This document shows positions 13,640-14,585 of a stretch of 14,585 nt of DNA, in pieces. Source of the stretch: Chryseosolibacter sp966080355. GTDB lineage: Bacteria > Bacteroidota > Bacteroidia > Cytophagales > Cyclobacteriaceae. A model generated the notes under the pieces. That model searched no databases. It was not told the origin of the DNA and saw only the letters and a program-made list of their open reading frames with translations. The stretch spans positions 1 through 14,585 of the forward strand of contig CBHROW010000121.1 of assembly GCA_966080355.1 (NCBI GenBank), in the 5' to 3' direction. Every line of letters begins with the position of its first letter. Position 1 is the stretch's first letter. Both the position numbers and the translations under genes were made by a program.

Positions 13640-14585
13640 ATGTCGAAGGTTGATGTATTGTTAGGTCTTCAATGGGGAGATGAAGGCAAAGGCAAGATCG
13701 TGGATGTTCTTGCTCCAAAGTATGATGTGGTCGCGCGTTTTCAGGGCGGCCCAAATGCCGGACACACCCTGGAGTTCGATGGAATAAAGCATGTACTCCA
13801 TCAGATACCTTCCGGAATTTTTCGCGAAACAACACTTAACGTGATCGGCAATGGCGTTGTGCTCGATCCCATTGTGTTCAAAGCAGAGATCGAAAAGCTT
13901 CAGAAATACAATTTGAACGTGAAGAAAAATCTTTTCATCTCGAAAAAGGCAACGCTCATTCTTCCTACTCATCGGCTTTTAGATCAGGCACAAGAAAAAG
14001 CTAAAGGAGAGAATAAGATCGGTTCAACGCTTAAAGGGATTGGACCCACCTATCAAGATAAAATTGGCCGCCAGGGATTGCGTGTTGGGGATATTCTTTC
14101 TGATTCGTTTCAGGAGAAATTTAAAAAGCTCACGGCAATTCATTTCAATATTCTGAAAGATCACGACTTGCAATACGATTGGTCTGACCTCGAAAAACAA
14201 TTCCTCGATGCGATTTCTTTTTTGAAACAGTTTCAACTCATCGAGAGCGAATATTTTCTCAATCAGGAATTGAAAAAAGGATCATCGATTTTAGCTGAAG
14301 GTGCGCAGGGATCGCTGCTTGATATTGATTTCGGAAGTTATCCATTTGTCACATCGTCAAACACGGTAACAGCTGGCGCTTGCACCGGACTTGGAATTGC
14401 CCCCCGACACATTGGAGAAGTATATGGTATTTTCAAAGCCTATAGCACACGCGTTGGCAGCGGTCCATTTCCTACTGAGTTGCTCAACGAAGAAGGCGAG
14501 CTGATGCGCAAACAAGGTAACGAGTTCGGCTCGACAACCGGGCGACCAAGACGTTGCGGCTGGATCGATCTGCCATCATTGAAAT
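13640..14585 (+). CDS. purA: Adenylosuccinate synthetase (3' end cut by window)
   Basis: PurA condenses IMP with aspartate using GTP, the first committed step from IMP to AMP, in the cytoplasm. The frame is open from ATG 13640 to the end of the window, giving 315 residues of about 425 expected. Motifs are GLQWGDEGKGKIVD (9-22) with the GTP-binding loop and catalytic Asp14, NAGHT with catalytic His42, STLKGIGPTY (the IMP-binding region), AEGAQGSLLDIDFGSYPFVTSS, GACTGLGI, TRVGSGPFPTEL and, at the edge, STTGRPRRCGW. Nothing suggests a defect; the truncation is only the window boundary. It begins 2 bases after the STAS gene stop, so it is expressed with fur and the STAS gene. PurA is inhibited by (p)ppGpp in E. 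coli, which fits its closeness to rel. Confidence 0.96.
   Translation, partial: MSKVDVLLGLQWGDEGKGKIVDVLAPKYDVVARFQGGPNAGHTLEFDGIKHVLHQIPSGIFRETTLNVIGNGVVLDPIVFKAEIEKLQKYNLNVKKNLFISKKATLILPTHRLLDQAQEKAKGENKIGSTLKGIGPTYQDKIGRQGLRVGDILSDSFQEKFKKLTAIHFNILKDHDLQYDWSDLEKQFLDAISFLKQFQLIESEYFLNQELKKGSSILAEGAQGSLLDIDFGSYPFVTSSNTVTAGACTGLGIAPRHIGEVYGIFKAYSTRVGSGPFPTELLNEEGELMRKQGNEFGSTTGRPRRCGWIDLPSLK

Noticed and set aside
1..14585. CRISPR array, prophage, transposase or defence system
   Set aside because: No regularly spaced repeats, integrase, transposase, phage structural genes or defence-like domains were seen in any reading frame I could recognise.

Overview
The window looks like chromosomal DNA of a Bacteroidota member, most likely in or near the Cytophagales. 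The reasons are a SusC/SusD outer-membrane pair, promoter -7 boxes of the Bacteroidota form TAnnTTTG at several gene starts, the absence of Shine-Dalgarno sequences, and core genes that read as Bacteroidota versions. The lineage is inferred from style only; no database was searched.

Layout. (1) Bases 1-4840: a SusC-type TonB-dependent transporter, cut at its 5' end by the window edge, then a SusD-like surface lipoprotein and a strong intrinsic terminator. (2) Bases 4861-6472: a two-gene plus-strand unit, a PTPS/QueD-family pterin enzyme and lpxB (lipid A disaccharide synthase). (3) Bases 6477-10275, minus strand: in transcription order tRNA-Leu(UAG), tig (trigger factor, apparently starting at TTG), clpP and clpX. 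This is a protein-folding and degradation block. Its spacers hold several RNA hairpins and a promoter upstream of the tRNA. (4) Bases 10519-14585, plus strand: a bifunctional RelA/SpoT homologue, a Fur-family regulator, a small STAS-domain protein and purA (adenylosuccinate synthetase, cut by the window end). The last three are packed with gaps of 7 and 2 bases and probably form one transcript.

How the genes work together. SusC/SusD import an unknown ligand. LpxB makes the lipid A backbone of the same outer membrane. Trigger factor meets nascent chains at the ribosome, while ClpX unfolds substrates and feeds them to ClpP. The Rel homologue sets (p)ppGpp levels, and PurA, downstream, is a known (p)ppGpp-inhibited enzyme in other bacteria.

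Most of the window is ordinary housekeeping sequence, and I see no phage, insertion sequence, CRISPR array or defence system. The points worth a second look are in the spacers and details: a nested hairpin centred on a -7-like box between clpP and clpX; a 12-base copy of the tRNA-Leu 5' end flanking a short palindromic segment; a 16-bp hairpin with four G-U pairs downstream of that tRNA; the TTG start of tig; a eukaryote-like active-site spacing in the PTPS/QueD protein; and a partnerless STAS protein in the fur-purA unit.
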